A stretch of 64,000 nucleotides of DNA from Brachyhypopomus gauderio (GCF_052324685.1 NC_135212.1:9743790-9807789); one strand, 5' to 3'; positions 21,430 through 33,917 are shown, numbered from the stretch's first letter. Program-made: numbers and translations. Notes: generated by a model not told the origin, from the letters alone.

Positions 21430-21765
21430 GTAGAAAGCTGCGACAACATTCCCCCATAATGTTGGCTACAGTCCCATAGACCTTAAACTTCTGAATAAAA
21501 TGTGTAACTGCTGAAACAGGAACATCAAGTTGCCATGGAGATGGTCTTATAGCCTTTATCTTGTTTCACATCTAATCTTCTTTCAAACCTCCTGAGACAA
21601 CTTGCTCCTTAGTTTTCTGAGGTTCAGTATGGTCCAATATGGTCCACTCCATAATGCCAAATAGGAAAGTGATTGCTTTTCATCCTTTAAATACACAGAC
21701 TGACTGAATACATGTTTGAAGAAACATACCTTAGTTTAACATGTCCCTGTGGTCAAATTTATTTT
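21430..21765 (-). pseudogene. Tc1-like transposase N-terminal fragment
   Basis: On the - strand the reading contains GYKTIS and then DVPVSAVTHFIQKFKVYGTV, the helix-turn-helix region of a Tc1-type transposase. The frame is interrupted upstream, and the catalytic part is absent. It is distinct from the Tc1 copy at 22.3-23.1 kb, which reads on the other strand. Confidence 0.65.
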
Positions 21766-22289
21766 CAATCTTTTCTAGGGGTATCATAGTATCATCATTC
21801 AGTTTCATTTCATTTTTTTTGTTTTTTCCTTTAATTAACAGAATGGTACACATATGTAAAATAGGAAATATCTTGTTGATTCATTTGTCTCTTGCATACT
21901 GATCTAGTGGTAAATTCTACTTCTGCATCTGGTAGACAACGATTCTTGCTATATGTTGCATTATGGAGAACATTATAGATAGAAAAATTTGGTGCACCCA
22001 TCACCCATTCTTAGACAATATTACATTTTTGTATAGGCCTTAAAATGCATACATGATATGACATGGACAAATTAATTAATACATGAAAAAATTATATATT
22101 GTCAGTTTTAGATGAGAAAAGACACAGAGTCGTTTGCTGGCATGTATGAACAGTTTATCTTCACCACAAACAAGGAGAATATCCATTCAACGGAAGCCAA
22201 GAAAGAGAGCATATGTCAGTAGCAGAAAAGGAAAGAGAGTTTCCAAGGTTACTATGGGATAATACACTAAGATGTCATAGTTTAAAGTC

Positions 22290-23130
22290 ATGCATGGCAC
22301 GGAAGGTTCCCCTGCTTAAATCAGCACATGTCCAGGCACTGAAGTTTTAATCAGCACATGTCCAGGCACTGACGTTTTGATCAGCACATGTCCAGGCACT
22401 TAAGTTTGCCCATGACCATTTGGATGATCCAGAGGAATCATGGGAGAAAGTTTTGTGGTCAGATGAGACCAAAAAAACCTTTCTGGTCTTAATTCCACTC
22501 GCAGTTTTTGGACGACAAATAATGATGAGTACAATCCCTAAAGCACCATCCCTACTGTGAAGCATGGGGGTGGAAGCATCATGCTTTGGGGGTGTTTTTC
22601 TGCACATGGACGACTGCACTGTATTAAGGAGAGGATGACCGGGGCCATGTATTGTGAGATTTTGGGGAACAACCTCCTTCCCTCAGTTTAGAGCACTGAA
22701 GATGGTTCGCACACAGCCAGGATAACCAAGGAGTGGCTCCATAAAAGGATATCAAGGTTCTGGAGTGGCCTAGCCAGTGTCCAGACCTAAACCCTATAGA
22801 AAATCATTGGAGGAAACTCAAACTCTGTGTTTCTCAGTGACAGACCAGAAACCTGGCTGATCTGGAGAAGATCTGTGTGGAGGAATGGGCCAAAATCCCT
22901 GCTGCAGTGTGTGCAAACCTAGTGAAAAATTACAGAAACGTTTTACCTCTGTCATTGTAAACAAAGACTACTGTACCAAATATTAACATTCATTTTCACA
23001 GGCATTCAAATACTTATTTGTAGCAGTAACACACAATGAAAATATTTAAAAATCATACATTTCTGGATTTTATTTTATATATGATGAAACTTTGATAATG
23101 AAATATGATGAAAATTTTAGACCCCTTTAT
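22290..23130 (+). pseudogene. Tc1/mariner transposase remnant
   Basis: The text FAHDHLDDPEESWEKVLWSD (about 22405-22465) is the start of the Tc1 DDE domain. Later blocks are [13 protein letters not shown] text near 22566, a degenerate [13 protein letters not shown] region near 22790 and [11 protein letters not shown] near 22925. Stops and frameshifts are frequent. The 3' non-coding part (GATTTCGAAGTGGGAGAA near 23130) looks like the end region of such elements. Confidence 0.85.
22321..22407 (+). repeat. 30-bp triplication in the Tc1 remnant
   Basis: Three head-to-tail copies begin at 22321, 22351 and 22381 with TCAGCACATGTCCAGGCACT. The unit is a multiple of three and derives from the transposase coding sequence. 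Confidence 0.92.
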
Positions 23131-23692
23131 GATTTCGAAGTGGGAGAATATATATATATAATTTATATTATATAAATACTTATTTATAATATAAGCAGTC
23201 AGGTGCAGGTGTGTTAATACTTGGGAAAACCAGGACACTTTTTGTGTAAGTTGTTGTGGGGGGGGGGGGTGAAATACGGACATGTCCCGGGAAATACGGA
23301 CGTTTGGTCACCCTACTTTGGAGTATCTTAGGGAGTGTAGTCCATATAAAATACAACACATTGTCTTTGCCAAACTGGTCTAATATTTTGGATGAGTTAG
23401 GTGAACTGTTATTTCAAAACGGAAACACTCACAAGCCTGTTGTAGAGCTTTGTGTCTGCACATTATGACAAAGAGGAAGAGGTTCAAATTACTGCTGTGA
23501 CTTATGAGGAACCTTATCAGCTCAGGCTAGACTCAAAAAGCATTTTCATGATTAAATGCATAATCTTTCAATGTTGCAAGCATGTATTATGTTGAAATAT
23601 GCAAAGAAGACAAAAAAGAGAAAGCTTGATAAGATCTGTTGTTGTGCTGTTGTAATAATGATTTGCCAGTTTGTTTCTAGGATTCTGCGGAC
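23131..23692. other. No gene; upstream of fucolectin
   Basis: It contains an AT-rich (TA) stretch near 23150-23190, a short G run near 23259 and the text CATGTCCCGGGAAATACGGACG, probably transposon debris. The fucolectin promoter begins after it. Confidence 0.45.
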
Positions 23693-23703
23693 CTTATGGA
23701 GCT

Positions 23704-23793
23704 TATAAAAATACACGGGCTGCTTTGTCTAACAGAATAAGGAGGAGGTTCCACTAGTGGAAGTTTACTGCACAAGACAAGCAAAGCTCATAC
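23704..23793 (+). promoter_or_regulatory. Fucolectin TATA box and untranslated exon 1
   Basis: TATAAAA lies at 23704-23710. Exon 1 probably starts about 30 bases downstream and ends at 23793 in a consensus donor (TAC|GTAAGTG). It is non-coding. Confidence 0.65.
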
Positions 23794-24031
23794 GTAAGTG
23801 TTGCTTGTGTGATGCTTTGAATTTGGAAATGGTCTTATAAAATTTTATTTTCTGCTTTACATTTAAACTTGACAGCATGCATGACTTTGTCTGATACCAA
23901 AAAATATGCTCTATTAATTTATCTTACACAATATGTATTTTATTTATTTAATAATTTTATAATAATAATAATTTAATAATATTGTTTATACACACACAGA
24001 GTACATGTCAGTGTTTCTTTAGGTTACAGAA

Positions 24032-25029
24032 ATGGCTGTGGAGTCTTTGGTGTTGAGGATGAGCGTGGCCATGCTGGTGACCATCTCTGTGAGATCTTGT
24101 GCTGTCGTTGATCTCAAAGGTATGGAAGCATCTACAAGTTAACTAAAACCAATCCAGTCATTAAAGAGGTTACAGTTGCACAGTTAAATTAGTATCAGCT
24201 AGACAAAGAATGTCTAACAAAAATTTGAACCCATTTTTTCAATTTGGTAGTGTAGGCAAAAATTTGTTTCAGAGCAGCAAAAACCTCAAAAGGAGCAACA
24301 TGGTGAACCCTGGAGTTCTGAACTGGTGTCTGAGGAAACCTGTTTTGATAAGATTGATTTTGTATGGATAAAATGTAATGTGTATGAGCCTGAATTGTAA
24401 CTGGTCCATTGTTATGAGAGCAGGGCGGGCTCTGGGTATTCCATTAATCTTGTAAGTTCTGTGTGGCATAACAGAGTTCTCAGCTTTAGTTCTTGGGAGC
24501 AGCTGTGGTCGGCTTCCTATGCCCCAGCACTCCTGACCCATCTCCTCTGCATCCAACCAGGTGTGGTGGAGTCAGGACGTGCGGGAACCCCGCAAGAGCT
24601 GAAATGTCCTGCTCAGCCGTCCTAACCCTTATGTTCTGAACAGGTAACTTGGCCCTGAAAAGAAAGGTGGTGCAGTCTTCAACTTGGGCCAATAGCGTGA
24701 CGTCATATACCGCAAGACATGCTGTCGACGGCAAGAATAACTTGAAGGTTAAGTCCTGTGCATGCACCAGATCTGAGGACAACCCCTGGCTGAGGGTGGA
24801 GCTGCCACGCACATACAGAGTTGCCCGAGTTGTGATTGGTTACATTGACAAGTACTTCCAAGGCAGCCTGGCTGGAGCTGAGATCCATGTGGGCAACAGC
24901 TTGACAAACAACGGCAATGACAACCCGATGTAAGCATCACACTGTTCACCTGGACACACTCAGACTCCCCAAATAATGTGTGGATATTAACAGTATTGAG
25001 AGATGTACACACGCACATTATGCATAGCA

Positions 25030-25088
<59 letters not shown>

Positions 25089-26226
25089 TATTATTATTAC
25101 ACACTTTATTGAGATGAAAACCAGACATTAATTACATATCTATCTAATGACAAACTCCAGGCAGTGTGGGGCAGTTTCCACGAAGCCTCCAGTACATATC
25201 AGTCTCATGCAAATATACATTCAGTGTTCATTTATGTCATGTAGACAGGATGTGATGACCCCAGACAGACATAACAGACCTGTGGATGTGATGGCCCCAG
25301 ACATAACAGAGCGGAGGATGTGATGACCCCAGACAGACATAACAGAACGGTGGATGTGATGACCCCAGACAGACATAACAGACCGGTGGATGTGATGACC
25401 CCAGACAGACATAACAGAACGGTGGATGTGATGACCCCAGACAGACATAACAGACCGGTGGATGTGATGACCTCAGACAGACATAACAGAACGGTGGATG
25501 TGATGACCCCAGCCACCATCTCTGACTCTTTTCCAGAGTGGCTGTGGTGAATTCGGAAAATCTTTCAGCGAAGCGCAAGACTGAGCAGAGATTCCATCCG
25601 ACTCCAGGACGCTACGTGAACGTGATGCTTCCAGCTAAAAACAAACACCTAATTATTTGTGAACTGGAAGTCTACACCTTTGACGAAGGTAAATATTCGG
25701 AACCTCTAAAGTTCATTTGTACACACATGACAAAAGGCAGAACACTGAGACATGCTTAGCCCTTGTTTAAATGCTTAAGTATGTTGTTTGCAGACGATGT
25801 ACAGGCTAGGAAGATTAACTTGGCCTTGAAAGGGAGAGCTACACAGTCCAGTCTGGCCAATGGAATTGCAGCCGGCTTTGGACTGCCACAGCATGCCATT
25901 GATGGGAATCGTAACCCAGACCTATATAAAGGCTCCTGCAGTCACACCGAGCGGGAGAAGGACCCCTGGTGGAGGGTTGATCTTCTGGGAAGACATGCTA
26001 TAGTCTCTGTGTCTCTGACCAACCGAGGAGACTGCTGCGCTGAACGTCTCAACGGAGCTGTGATACACGTTGGGAATTCTCTGTCGTCCGAGGGCCAGAA
26101 GAACCCTGTGTAAGCAAAGAACCTTTGCAGACTGGATCTACCAGGAAACTTGAGGGCTTCTGTTGTTTCTTATTTGAGAAAATTCAATTAACTTATTCCT
26201 CTCTCTCCCTCTCTCTCTCCCTCTCC

Positions 26227-26257
<31 letters not shown>

Positions 26258-26431
26258 CCTTCTCACAGTTGTGCCACCGTCTCCTCTATTACTGCTGGAG
26301 AAACCAGGTCTTTTTCCTGTAGTGAGTGGATGGATGGCCGTTATGTGACTATAGTTGTGCCAGGAGAGGACAAGATCTTGAGTATGTGTGAAGTGGGGGT
26401 GTATGGTTTTGCACTGGATAACGGCATTTAA
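24032..26431 (+). CDS. Two-domain secreted fucolectin (F-type lectin)
   Basis: Coding exons 24032-24119, 24644-24929, 25537-25688, 25794-26109 and 26269-26431 join in frame through GT-AG introns to 334 aa. Exon 2 encodes a signal peptide (hydrophobic VAMLVTISVRSCA), so the product is secreted. Two F5/8-type-C/F-type lectin domains follow, each from two exons split at the same place (after HVGNSL...NP, phase 2), showing a domain duplication. Domain 2 keeps the family features: HAIDG, RVDLLG, the adjacent Cys pair in DCCAERL, VCATV and SMCEVGVY. Domain 1 has HAVDG but RVE instead of RVD, and lacks the adjacent Cys pair and two other conserved Cys. F-type lectins bind fucose with Ca2+ and act in fish innate immunity. 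The TATA promoter fits an inducible or tissue-restricted gene. Which member of the family this is cannot be told. Confidence 0.88.
25030..25099. repeat. (ATT)n microsatellite
   Basis: About 70 bases of ATT repeats in fucolectin intron 3. Confidence 0.95.
25245..25512. repeat. 36-bp minisatellite with 72-bp alternation
   Basis: About seven units of GTGGATGTGATGACCCCAGA plus CAGACATAACAGAACG lie in fucolectin intron 3, with the last unit ending 25 bases before exon 4. Units alternate between ...AGACCG and ...AGAACG endings. Because 36 is a multiple of three, frames stay open on both strands; they are not genes. Confidence 0.93.
26195..26257. repeat. (CT)n tract at a splice acceptor
   Basis: A CT-rich microsatellite that also serves as the polypyrimidine tract of the last fucolectin exon (acceptor TTCTCACAG at 26268). 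Confidence 0.9.
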
Positions 26432-27350
26432 ATCATCAGAAATTAAAGAACACCAGTTGAGCAACATCTAAATAGATATTACTTAAGAGGAAAAAATCTT
26501 GGTAATGTTTTAAATGCAGGATTATTACATTATAGGACACACTCTTTAACTTCTTTAACATGATCTTTTTTGTTTGATACTGTGGTCTTGTTGGTGTTGT
26601 GCATTTGATGCAGTATGCGCCCGGGTTTCCGAATCTGCCAGCAGTTGTTGTTTTCCTTTCTACCACTAGATGTCACAATCTCCTCACAATACAGTTTAAT
26701 GTGTAAAGAAATTGTTCTAAATAGCAGAAATTGTTATAGCTACTCTCACATGCTACAGTGCTACAAATAGATGCTATAAAATCGCAAAAAATAAAATAAA
26801 AAATATACAGCTGTGCATAACATTTTGCGACTGTATTTCTCTGTTTCTATATTTTTATAGAGCTTTCTGTGTTTGGCTGTGTAGTGTGGGGTCACTGACA
26901 TTACAGCTACTGAAAATGGACCTGGTAGAAATAGTTGTCTATAGCAAAATATTTCACATCTTTGACAGAAAATGGACAAAATAAATCAATATGACGTTCT
27001 GTGTTACACAGGGTGACAACTTATCAATATGAGTTTCAACAACATGAATCAACATCAACATGAAATTGTTATAACAACTGTTGTTTGGCATTGCCGAAAA
27101 TATGATGTACAGAGACTGCACAGAACAACACATTCACTATTTATTCTGCAAAACCTATTATGATGCAAAATAACTTCATAAAGTTAATAACTTCCACATT
27201 TGGAAGTGAGTTCCCCACTTGGCTTGGATTACAATCCAATCATAGTGAGCTGATACTGGCCACACTCCCACTCCAAGTTTTACTTCCTTAGATATGACAT
27301 GACACCAGAATACATAAAATCCATATTTATATTTCACAACACTCATACAA

Positions 27351-27356
<6 letters not shown>
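26432..27356. other. No gene; fucolectin 3' flank
   Basis: AT-rich sequence downstream of the fucolectin stop. AATAAA strings occur near 26790 and 26980, but none can be chosen as the true poly(A) signal. Confidence 0.4.

Positions 27357-27440
<84 letters not shown>
27357..27440. repeat. (CA)n microsatellite
   Basis: About 84 bases of uninterrupted CA repeats. Confidence 0.97.
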
Positions 27441-27443
<3 letters not shown>

Positions 27444-27809
27444 CATATGCAAGCCAACGATTCAAGTCCTCATTCAAGCCAACGATAATCAGACGCTTGG
27501 TAATCAGACACATTTTGTAAACAATTTCACCAAACATTTCAAAATTCAGAACTGCGTTTCAGCTCAAAGTTTGGACCATCGTTTTTTGAGGTGTCCTCTT
27601 TGTTCCAAGCATTCTAGTTTTAAGTTTAAGTGTAAGTTTAAATTTAAGTGTAAATCGTCGTGTACTACTGAGATAATGTAGGCCTACTTGTGCAGCACAC
27701 ACTGAATTCTACTTGTTTAGGTCTCATGGTCAATTTTGCCCACTGATACTGTGAAATGAGGCACACACACGCCTTGCTAGCGGACTTATGCTGGGCAGAA
27801 AGATCTGCT

Positions 27810-28110
27810 TTGCAAAACGGCGCCGATGGCGACAGCGAGACTGGGGTCAGGCGCCCCGCGGCTTTACCGCACACCGGGGAAAACAGCCTCAGGGGGGGAA
27901 ATAATTTTCCCACGATGAGTGGAGATCTCAGCAAATACGCATGCGCACAAGTCGCGTCGAGCATGGCGGCCGATTGGCGCGTTCGCGATCCTCTCGTGCC
28001 ACTCGCTCATCAGAGGAGCGCGTTCACGCGTCAACTCCCACACCTGGTGGAAAGTTGTGGCTTTGTAGACTTCGGCTGCGTTGCATGGATTAAAGCTCCT
28101 CTTTTGTGAA
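27810..28110. promoter_or_regulatory. CpG-rich promoter-like patch
   Basis: The patch is CG-rich against an AT-rich background. It contains ACGCATGCGCAC (NRF1-like, about 27938-27949) and GAGCATGGCGGCCG (YY1-like, about 27959), a pairing common in CpG-island promoters. No confident exon was found on either strand. A GT donor follows CATGGCGGC only distantly. It might be an orphan or alternative promoter, or transposon sequence. Confidence 0.4.
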
Positions 28111-29425
28111 GACATGCTCTTAGCGTGGCCACGTGTCTGGCACCTCCGATTCACCAAGGTGTCAGGGGCTCACATACATACCCCTCACAGTTTATTTATA
28201 TCACTGGTCCTTATATGGACACTGAAGACTGAAACTGTCAGGAACATTTCCGTTCAGTTGATTAAGCAACCACGGATGCTGGCAGATCGAAGCAGTCTTC
28301 TGTCTGTCACCTGTAAGTGTAGTCGCCTACTCCTGATTCTAGTGTTGAACCCAATTCATTTACATTAAATATGGTCCAGACATACATTAGGTGTAAATGT
28401 AAGCGTAGATTAAACTCACATAAACATGAATTTCGACCTGTAGATAGATGTACAATCATAAGATATGAAACTCTTAACTACTTTTAAACATCTTACATGT
28501 CCAACCTAACAGCGTGTGTCAAGAAATATGGCCTCATCTACTAAATGACATTGCAAACAGGCATTCTATGTCAGATTTTGCTCAGACTTTCCTAGAGCCT
28601 GGTGCTAGCCATGATCTTGAGATGTTATCTCTTTAAATCAGACTCACATCATTTTCAACCACAACTCCATCATCTCAGACTGCTCAGCACCATCTACCAA
28701 GGTTTCTTCGATATCTCATGACATCTCATGACATCTCACGAAATCTCATGACATCTCACCACATCTCACCACATCTCCAAACATATTTTCAATCTTCTGT
28801 CACCTTTATTTTGCTCACTGGCAGTTCTGAATAGCTTCAAAGCTGCTTAATCAAGGTTTACTATATATAGCACTGAAGTTACAACTCTAATCCTGAGACT
28901 TGATGGTATTCTATCCATTTATCCACAGGACACAGCTGCTACGTGATATCAAGTAGGTCAACCAGTATGTTTATTTTTCTTGTGTTTGTTTCCACTGAGT
29001 GTGTACAAAAATTCTGCTCTGTATTAGATGTTGGATATTAGCCTGCAAAGTTACATGGTGATTCAAATTAAATTCCATAAAAACATTTATATGGCTTGTG
29101 GATGCTGATGAAGACAGATTGAACATCTGCACTTGATTGTTGAAGCTAATGGCGTCACCATGGTTATACCCAATGCACACTCAGGGACCTTCAGGAAGAA
29201 CGTTGTAGGTGGATATGAGTTTGGGAATGGGTTTAAAAGTATCTAAAAACAGTAAAATCCACTGTATGGAAAAATATACAATTAATTACAAGGACAGGTC
29301 ATTTAACATGCCAACATGGCTAGGTCAGGCTGGTCAGAGTGAAATTTGTGTAAAAATGTCATCAAAGGACTTACAAGTAGCTTGTATCACAGGTGATGAC
29401 AAAGTACATTCATCTAGATAGACAG
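28111..29425. other. No gene; short ACATCTC repeat
   Basis: From about 28710 to 28785 the unit ACATCTCATG/ACATCTCACC is repeated about six times. Otherwise it is AT-rich and I see no exon. Confidence 0.45.
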
Positions 29426-29426
29426 A

Positions 29427-29621
29427 GGGCAGTCATGGCCTAGTGGTTAGGGAACTGGTCTTGTGACCGGAGGGTTGTGGGTTCGATTCCCAGACCTGAG
29501 GCCATGACTGAGGTGCCCCTGAGCAAGGCCCTTAACCCTCAATTGCTCACTTGTATAAAAATGAGATAAAAATGTAAGTCGCTCTGGATAAGGACGTCTG
29601 CCAAACGCCATAAATGTAAAT
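29427..29621 (+). mobile_element. tRNA-derived SINE, full length
   Basis: The head has TGGCCTAGTGGTTAGGG (A box) and GGGTTCGATTCC (B box). The body has CATGACTGAGGTGCCCCTG, and the 3' end has GTCGCTCTGGATAAGGACG, CTGCCAAACGCC and ATAAATGTAAAT. It is the best-preserved of the three copies in this window (others at 5.8 and 13.5 kb). Confidence 0.9.
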
Positions 29622-30474
29622 AGAGACTGCACAAGTTTTATTTTCCTGAGAGGTGAGGAAGGAAGAAACCCTTGCTGTCATAAACAAAAAACACACATGA
29701 TAAGACCAAGTTTGCCCGAGATCTTCTAGACAAAAACCAGGACTTCTGGTACAATTATTTAGGTGCAAACTAGATGTGAACACAAGAACCTCATCACAAT
29801 TGAAACATGACAGTGAAAGAGTCATACCAACTGTGTGAGCATGGGGGGTGAGAGGGTCATCCTAACTGTGAGGCATATTGGTGGAAGGGTGAAACCACTT
29901 GGGATGTACGGGGGGGGGGGGGGGGGGTTGGAGAGTCATGATTTAGAGCTGCATCCCTGCAGCAGGACCTGGTAAACTCTCCATCATAAAATCTATGAAC
30001 TCCTTATTTCCTTATTGCATCAGAGGGAGCTTGAGGAAAATATAAGACCATCTGTCCAAAATCAGAAGCTGGATCAAGGATGGACTATGGAACATCACAG
30101 TTAATGACTCAAGAGAAAGAAGTGGAGAGTTCTGACATGGATGATGTTGAGAGGTGCATGCAATACCAAACATTAGGGCGTAGGCCATAGTCTTAACTTT
30201 TTCCATATGCTTGGTGGTTAGCACATCTGCTATCTGTGCTAGGATCCTGAGTCCCTATCTGAGTGGACCTTCCATGTTGTGTCTGTGTAGGTTGACTATG
30301 GGGCCTCTGGTTTAATCCCTCATCATGGATGTTAGGTAAATTTTTCATCCCTCCGGTCCACAAACATGGATGTTAGGATAATTGGCTCTCTTAAATAAAT
30401 TGTCTTTGTTTGCACATGTGTGAATGATTGTATGTGTCAGCATGTCTAATAAGATTGTCTGATTGTGTGTCTGC
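29622..30474. other. No gene seen
   Basis: A run of about 19 G lies near 29910. The rest looks like decayed transposon-like text, but no family was recognised. Confidence 0.4.
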
Positions 30475-30619
30475 ATGCCCAGTGGTGGAGGGAGGAGGGA
30501 TGGAGGGATGGAGGGATGGAGGGATGGAGGGTGCTCTGTCCCTGCCCTGCACCTGATTCTAGTCCTCCAGGGGGCTGAGGGTGTTGTGCGGAGGGGCTGC
30601 CGTGGGACTGGATGTAAAG

Positions 30620-30684
<65 letters not shown>

Positions 30685-30725
30685 CATGGAAAGGTGCTTA
30701 CACAAGTCTAACTTCATTCATTCAT
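30475..30725 (+). mobile_element. Decayed SINE-like repeat expanded by microsatellites
   Basis: The order GCCCAGTGGTGGA, GTGCTCTGTCC, CCAGGGGGCTG, TGTAAAG, GGAAAGGTGCTTA, (CATT)n follows that of the repeat at 8140-8386. Its head is expanded by (GGAGGGAT)n and its tail by (TG)n at 30621-30682. Confidence 0.55.
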
Positions 30726-31747
30726 GTTCTTCTTCTTCTGAGACGTTTTCCTGTTCGAACATGCACGGCTGAATTACTCCAATTTTACCGCTTGCCATTG
30801 TGTAGCGTTCAGCAGCTAACAACGCAGAAAACAAGCAAATTTTTGTGTGTGAAGGTGAGCTCAAGACACAGGTGAGCAGCAGAGGTGTGGGTGGAGATAG
30901 AGGCGGGGTCTATATGCGTATTCGTAGATGCACTCATACTGAATTAAGTCACAGTTACAGAGCTACACCTAAGCCCCGTTTAGGGCATTAGCAGATTTTG
31001 TCTTGGAGATAAATCTTTGCAGTTTTCAGGAGCAGAGATGAGTTTCTAGAGATTCAATCGATGACAGGAAAGAGACTGATATATTTGGGCATATAGTCAA
31101 TCTTTCTTGATAGTGTAAGTCTAAATCTTAAGCTAAAGCTCCTTTAAGAACCACCGCAGAGTAAAAGTGGACGGGGGTACAAGCATGTGTTCCTCGGTGT
31201 GTCAAAACCGTAATATAGCAGATAAACCTAGAGGCTGTGGCATCAAATATTTACAAAGTGTGCCATTAAAAATGTAAAAGTTTACACAACACTTGGGTCT
31301 GTTGTTTTGTTTTCAGGTGGAACATTTTCACCAGAATGTGGCTTTAACAATTACAAAACCACCTTCTTGAATCTTCTATCTGGGGTGGGGAGGAGGGTGT
31401 TGTGGGTGGTTATAAATCTTGCAGTTCCTTCAAAGCACACTGACCTATTGTCACAATGTGATTAACAAATGATCTATTTGAAGTCCAAAATGAGCAGAAT
31501 GATCATTTGCTACGACAAACACTCACGCTATCATGAACACAATTTCATCTACCCAGGTGTAACATTCACATTTCCTGTAACTCTGCTGTCTTAATTTGGC
31601 AACAGTGGAAACGAACACTAGGTCTGTACTTGAAATGTAAATTCTCTGTCCCCTGAGGTTCTCCAGAAGTTCTGAATGAAGTCCCTAATTAAAACCTGAG
31701 GGACCCACACCAGTTCGACATGTCACACACACGCGATAACCCACTGA

Positions 31748-31778
<31 letters not shown>

Positions 31779-32069
31779 GCACGCACACACACATACTCAC
31801 ACGAATACACACCACACACACACATACACACACACAAAAGGAATAAATAACCATGAAAAGATGAAAAAAGCCTTATTTTTCTGAAGAACTGAACAGTGTC
31901 TTGTGGAGGGACAGTGGGGCTGGTGTCTTTTGATTTGCGCAGGCTTAGCAGGACTTTCTGACCCACAGTTGAATAAGTTATTGGAATTTTCATGACTCCC
32001 TTACTGTAAAGCACTTCACTTTTATATAAAACACCACCTGGAAGAGCCATCGTGAAACCACCTTCAGTT
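30726..32069. other. No gene seen
   Basis: It contains a poly-C run near 31750 followed by CA-rich repeats to about 31835. No exon is supported. Confidence 0.45.
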
Positions 32070-32175
32070 TTTTACGAATGAACGAATGAACGACGTTATG
32101 TTTATATAGCGCCTTTCTCAGAACCCAAGGATGCTCTACAATCAACACACAGCTTTAACATTCAGTCAACACGCC
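32070..32175 (-). mobile_element. L2-like 3' tail fragment
   Basis: On the - strand it reads GAGAAAGGCGCTATATAAAC followed by (GTTCATTC)n, the 3' end of an L2-related SINE or LINE. Only the end is preserved. Confidence 0.6.
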
Positions 32176-33917
32176 AGTGTCAAGCAGCAGTCAGTGGTGC
32201 ACAGTGTAATGTAATTTGATCTAAGCAGTTGTTTTCTGTGACGATGTCACAGGTCTGCCCCATCACCAATTGGACACTAGAGTTAGTATCTAACCTGCCT
32301 GAACACAAACTATGGATCAGACTTACCTGAGAACCTGGAGCCACACATCTGGAATCTAAGCACAATTCCCACCATTATACCAAGAGGGAAGACCAGCTCG
32401 GGACAGAAAATGGCTAAGCTAAATGAATGTATTTAATGCAGTGATGTAATGGCCATTTACCAATGAAAGACAAAGAAATTACACTGAAACTATTAATACT
32501 GACACTGATTTGAATGTATTCCTGTGAACTCACCTACCTGTGATAATGGTTTAGCCCAGGGCAGGGGTTTTTATATTTGAGGGGAGTACAGAAGGAAAAC
32601 AGTGTGGTGCCCCATTTACACAGTCAGCTGATGGGCTAGCCCAACTTGGTTCTGAAGAACTGAAGTCCAGTACTGCTATACTAATGAGCTGGCTGTGTGT
32701 TCTGGTAGTTGTGTACACGTGTTTACCACCTTTAGGATATGGCTTCAAGGCCTAGGTATGATCACCCTCAGTCTTTGTCAAATTGTCGTGTTTTCTAAGA
32801 GAATTTTAGCGACGGTCCCAACACTCGGATCCAAACTGGCCTTTGGTGATTGATGTATAAATGATAGGTCATGGTGTACTGTGATTAGCTTCCCTCTACT
32901 CTGAGAAATCGGGGCCAGTTCTCCTGCTGCTCTGAAACAGAGACTCGGCCACCTGCACATTCGTATCCACATGTTCATTACAGACAAAACTATAATCAAT
33001 GTTTCAGTGGCTGCCAGCTCTCCCAGGAGGAGGGCAACCCTCCACAGAGACGCCCCCTACTGACTGGGCAGAAATCCCTGCAATAACAAAGACTTCTGTT
33101 CATGTAAACCAACACAGTGAGGAGGTGAGGACGAACAGGGCAAAATATGGTGCAAATCCTTTGTAATATGGTTCAAAATTAAATATTATTTGAGAAAAAT
33201 TAAAACAAAAGAAAAAAAAGAACGAATACGAAGGAGAACAGACAAGGGATGCTGTTAGATACAAACTCACAAGTTCATAATGTGTTTTTAGAGTTGAGGT
33301 GTGTGTGTGTGTGTGTGGTGAAGGGGCATACCCTAGTAGTAGTTAGCAGTAAAATGTATTTCTTTATGACAGTCCCTAGTAATAACTGGTGCAATATAGT
33401 TGCTATCTATTTTTGATTATGATGGTCAGATGCTGAGAACTGCAGTCTAGTACATGATAATATGTCACGCTCCATAAGCATCGGATGTGTGGCACTCTGG
33501 TGTAGATATATCGTGGCGTAGGCTTGGAAAATGACATGTTTTCCCATCCTCAAGCTGAGCTCTTCAACCACGGAAGCTGCTGACGGATCTCTCTAATCAA
33601 ACCCCGAGCATGCAATGTTCTCAGGTGATGGAGAACAGTTCAGAGCAGGATGCACACGGGACTGTGAGTTACAGGACAAATAACACAGAGTGGCTGGAGA
33701 AGGCAAAGTCATGGTGGGAAAAGGAGATGGAATTAGTCACAGCCAAATGAGTCCCTGACAAAACACGCACCCAAGACAACATTTCAACGAGTGTCAAAGC
33801 CAGGATCCATCATTACAATAAATAAAGAATGATTTCAATGTTTGTTTATGAATTCACCACCCATAAATCAGTGCTTTCACTTTCTGAAATTTGAAGCGAT
33901 TCTAAAAATTCTAAAGA

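Noticed and set aside
25320..25550. Repeat-protein genes with 12-aa units on both strands
   Set aside because: They come from the 36-bp intronic minisatellite between mapped fucolectin exons.
27176..27520. Open frames of Cys-Val or Thr-His repeats over CA/GT tracts (also near 30.6, 48.7, 50.6 and 63.0 kb)
   Set aside because: They are translations of dinucleotide repeats, open in several frames on both strands, with no other coding signal.
27756..28109. 117-aa frame in the CpG-rich patch
   Set aside because: Its length is explained by the CG-rich composition; no motif was recognised and the opposite strand is equally open.
29427..29621. tRNA-like gene (A and B boxes) and its copies at 5776 and 13521
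   Set aside because: The body and L2-like tail, and the presence of three copies, identify a SINE; no complete cloverleaf could be drawn.
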